In this document: piece after piece, positions 62,067-64,000 of the stretch | How the letters are laid out: the number at the start of each line of letters is the position of its first letter | Position numbering within the stretch: the stretch's first letter is position 1 | Assembly (NCBI GenBank): GCA_002928515.1 | Contig: PERI01000003.1 | Coordinates: 372,001 to 436,000, forward strand | Direction of reading: 5' to 3' | Length of the DNA stretch: 64,000 nt | Source of the DNA: Hyphomicrobium sp. | GTDB taxonomy: Bacteria > Pseudomonadota > Alphaproteobacteria > Rhizobiales > Hyphomicrobiaceae | Position numbers and translations under genes: made by a program | Notes under the pieces: generated by a model | The model's database searches: none | Told to the model about the DNA's origin: nothing | Seen by the model: only the letters and a program-made list of their open reading frames with translations

Positions 62067-63185
62067 TCACTTACTAGCTTGTCCCGCGACTGCAGCCAAA
62101 TCCCACACGCGGGCATGGCCGTCATAAGAGGCTGTTACGACATGCGAGCCATCGGGTGAAAATTCTGCATCTTCGACTTCCATGAGATGGCCGCCCAAAG
62201 TGTACAAAAGTGCACCCGAATTGGCATCCCAAATACGGGCTGTTTTGTCGTGCGATGAGGTCACCAATTGCGAGCCATCCGGACTGAGAGACATGCGCAT
62301 CACATAACGACGGTGCCCTGAAAACGTGGCAAGTGTTGCTGCCGACTTGATGTCCCATAGACGTGCCGTCTTATCACTGGAAGCGGTATATATCCGCTCG
62401 CCTTTTGCATCGAACATGACGCGCAAAATCCCGCGTTGGTGACCTTTGAGTTCGGTCAAGAGAGTGCCGCTCGATGCATCCCAAATGCGTGCCGATTTAT
62501 CGCTCGAACCTGTGACGACCTTTGCATCATCTGGTGAGAACGCAACGCTTGCCACCATGCCACCATGAGTGCTGAGCGTTGCAATTTCTGCGCCGGTCAT
62601 TGCATCCCAGATTTTGGCTGTGCGATCTTGCGAACCCGTCACGATACGATTGCCATCACGGCTATAGGCAATATCCGTCACGCTTCCTTCGTGACCAGAT
62701 AGTTTGAAAACTTGCTGCCCTGTCGCGATATCCCAAACGCGGGCAGTCATATCAATAGAACCGGTTGTGACGTGCTTGCCAGATGGGGAAAATGCGAGAG
62801 CTTCGACCATGCTTTCGTGTCCGCTGAGGACCGCAATTTCACGGCCTGTCGCGGCGTCCCAAATGCGACCCGTACCATCGCGAGATACAGTGACAATGCG
62901 CGAGCCATCTAGGCTGAAGGCGGCATTACGCACGCCTTCGGTATGACCTGACAAAGTTGCGATTTCAGTTCCCGAAGCTGCATCCCAAATACGCGCTGTT
63001 TTATCGCTCGATCCGGTTAGAATGACTTTCCCATCTGGACTGTACACCGCGCTCCACAGATCGCTGGTGTGCCCCTTCAGCGTTAATTTCGGTTCGGTGA
63101 GTTCTGAGCCCTCAGCGTAAACTTGAGTTGGCAAAAGAAAACTCGCGCAGACGACCGAGCCAATCCATCGCTTGATTTTGTGCAC
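62067..63185 (-). CDS. Exported eight-repeat WD40 protein
   Basis: A 372-residue protein. GTG 63185 (GGGAG upstream) begins a signal peptide ending VYAEG (about 25). Eight WD40 repeats follow (about 35-365), each with GH at its start and IWD or VWD near its end (for example GHTSDLWSAVYSPDG...SDKTARIWD). All repeats have the DKTARIWD-like strand, so they arose by internal duplication. Bacterial WD40 proteins are usually cytoplasmic; this one should be periplasmic, probably as an eight-bladed scaffold. The longer frame to 63320 would run through the operator site, so it is rejected. First of a pair with the vWA gene. Confidence 0.85.
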   Translation of the reverse strand: MHKIKRWIGSVVCASFLLPTQVYAEGSELTEPKLTLKGHTSDLWSAVYSPDGKVILTGSSDKTARIWDAASGTEIATLSGHTEGVRNAAFSLDGSRIVTVSRDGTGRIWDAATGREIAVLSGHESMVEALAFSPSGKHVTTGSIDMTARVWDIATGQQVFKLSGHEGSVTDIAYSRDGNRIVTGSQDRTAKIWDAMTGAEIATLSTHGGMVASVAFSPDDAKVVTGSSDKSARIWDASSGTLLTELKGHQRGILRVMFDAKGERIYTASSDKTARLWDIKSAATLATFSGHRRYVMRMSLSPDGSQLVTSSHDKTARIWDANSGALLYTLGGHLMEVEDAEFSPDGSHVVTASYDGHARVWDLAAVAGQASK

Positions 63186-63250
63186 GCGCTGATGTCTCCC
63201 AGGTTGATGGGCATAGAAACAACGATACCGGTGCAACCGCTGCCAGCAAT

Positions 63251-63263
63251 GGGAATTGTTCCC
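63251..63263. promoter_or_regulatory. GGGA-N4-TTCCC site between WD40 and DUF3617 genes
   Basis: GGGAATTGTTCCC is a palindromic exact match. It lies 66 bp before the WD40 start and 145 bp before the DUF3617 start, in the divergent gap. Confidence 0.6.
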
Positions 63264-63407
63264 ATTCTCTCGGCATCCGTGAATTTTCAAGGACAGAATA
63301 ATTTCAATTGTGAAGCTCATTAAAAAGGAAAAAGTCCTGCCTTGTACGGCAAAATGTTGCGTGTAAGGTCGCGCACCAAAATAGAAAAATCTTCGGAGGA
63401 TATATCA

Positions 63408-63926
63408 ATGCGTCGGCCTTTCGCGTTGCTTGTGACACCTGCTGCCAGCGTATTGATGGTCACGATTTCTCTTGCCTATGCCGACAGTACTACGCTGCCA
63501 CAACGCAAAGCAGGGCTGTGGGAGTTGAATACCACCATGGATGAAGGCGGCAGCAGCAGAGATCAGTCGATGAAAATCTGTATCGATGGCGATATGGAAA
63601 AAAATACTGTCCAAGCTAGCCTTGAAGATCACCGCAAAGCCTGCACGACGTACGATATCAAAGTTGCAGACGGCACAACGACAGTCGATGCCGATTGTTT
63701 GTTCTCGACGCGCAAAGTGATATCGCAAACCAAAATGTCGGGCGACTTTCAGAAAACTTTTGAAGTCAAAATTGAAAGCACAACATCAGGCGTCGAAGGC
63801 AACGCGCAGACCATTGTCGTCAAGCGCGTCATCACACAAAACGGAAAGTATCTCGGCGAGAGCTGCGGCGATCTCAAAGGCGGCGAGGCTGAAGGGTCTG
63901 ACGGCACGCGCATGCTCGTGCAATAA
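63408..63926 (+). CDS. Secreted DUF3617-family protein
   Basis: A 172-residue protein with a signal peptide (about 1-25, SLAYAD). The LPQRKAGLWELNTTMDEGG start and the spaced cysteines (MKICID, KACTTY, DADCLF) match my recollection of DUF3617 proteins, which are periplasmic and uncharacterised. The ATG at 63408 follows GGAGG at seven bases; the frame start at 63342 lacks a signal. It is divergent from the WD40 gene and may be in the same regulon. Confidence 0.75.
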   Translation: MRRPFALLVTPAASVLMVTISLAYADSTTLPQRKAGLWELNTTMDEGGSSRDQSMKICIDGDMEKNTVQASLEDHRKACTTYDIKVADGTTTVDADCLFSTRKVISQTKMSGDFQKTFEVKIESTTSGVEGNAQTIVVKRVITQNGKYLGESCGDLKGGEAEGSDGTRMLVQ

Positions 63927-63941
63927 AATACGAGAGCTGAA

Positions 63942-64000
63942 ATGCGCATCGTCGTGATCCGACAGTTGTTGGTCGTGTGCATGATCGTTATGGGGCTGAT
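63942..64000 (+). CDS. Start of a secreted protein gene, truncated by the window
   Basis: An open frame begins MRIVVIRQLLVVCMIVMGL and runs off the end of the window. Its charge-then-hydrophobic start is signal-peptide-like, and GAGAG lies six bases before the ATG. It begins 15 bases after the DUF3617 stop. The product cannot be identified. Confidence 0.45.
   Translation, partial: MRIVVIRQLLVVCMIVMGL

Noticed and set aside
63186-63320. N-terminal extension of the WD40 frame to 63320.
   Set aside because: It has no signal sequence at its start, crosses the palindromic operator, and the GTG at 63185 with a Shine-Dalgarno gives a good signal peptide.

Overview
The window reads as one chromosomal segment of an alphaproteobacterium, most likely of the order Hyphomicrobiales. 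This rests on the minus-strand order secE-nusG-rplKAJL-rpoBC-rpsLG-fusA-tuf-S10-spc-alpha with adk after secY, on moderately high GC, and on methylotroph-type periplasmic quinoproteins. Genus cannot be named from sequence alone. I see no rRNA, CRISPR array, prophage or insertion sequence.

Region 1 (1-1.9 kb): a small secreted SRPBCC protein resembling MxaD and an NAD-dependent epimerase/reductase, convergent on a shared terminator.

Region 2 (1.9-35.3 kb): a near-complete ribosomal and transcription super-cluster on the minus strand, from secE down to rplQ, with tRNA-Trp, a YbjQ-family gene and tRNA-Gly at its upstream end. Notable are an EF-Tu with a six-residue-longer switch I region lacking the RGITI signature, an L5 with a basic N-terminal extension, an RG-rich S3 tail, and a family of structured intergenic repeats with covarying stems in two places.

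Region 3 (35.4-40.8 kb): an AT-rich upstream region, then a plus-strand operon: a PQQ alcohol dehydrogenase with the Ser (calcium-type) metal-site signature, a secreted pentapeptide-repeat protein, a small secreted protein, a PedF-like cytochrome c, another small secreted protein and a cytochrome b561.

Region 4 (40.8-58.7 kb): two paralogous XoxF-type (Asp-Tyr-Asp, lanthanide-type) methanol dehydrogenase clusters. Each carries a XoxJ-like binding protein fused to ankyrin repeats, a PQQ-associated ABC-type binding protein, a YVTN beta-propeller protein and a two-component system. Only the second has a XoxG-like cytochrome c. No ABC permease or ATPase accompanies the binding proteins, and no PQQ biosynthesis genes are present.

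Region 5 (58.7-64 kb): periplasmic accessory genes: a serine hydrolase, a SoxYZ-like carrier, a von Willebrand A protein, an eight-repeat exported WD40 protein and a DUF3617 protein, plus the start of another gene.

The most striking pattern is a 13-bp near-palindrome, GGGA-N4-TTCCC. It occurs exactly, in intergenic DNA, at five places: the HK/RR pair of cluster A, upstream of both xoxF genes, upstream of the hydrolase/SoxYZ-like pair, and upstream of the WD40/DUF3617 pair. Weaker versions precede the MxaD-like gene and the calcium-type dehydrogenase. I infer a local regulon controlled by one or both NarL-type response regulators. Each of the three quinoprotein genes is also followed directly by a strong hairpin, probably to uncouple abundant enzyme from scarce partners.
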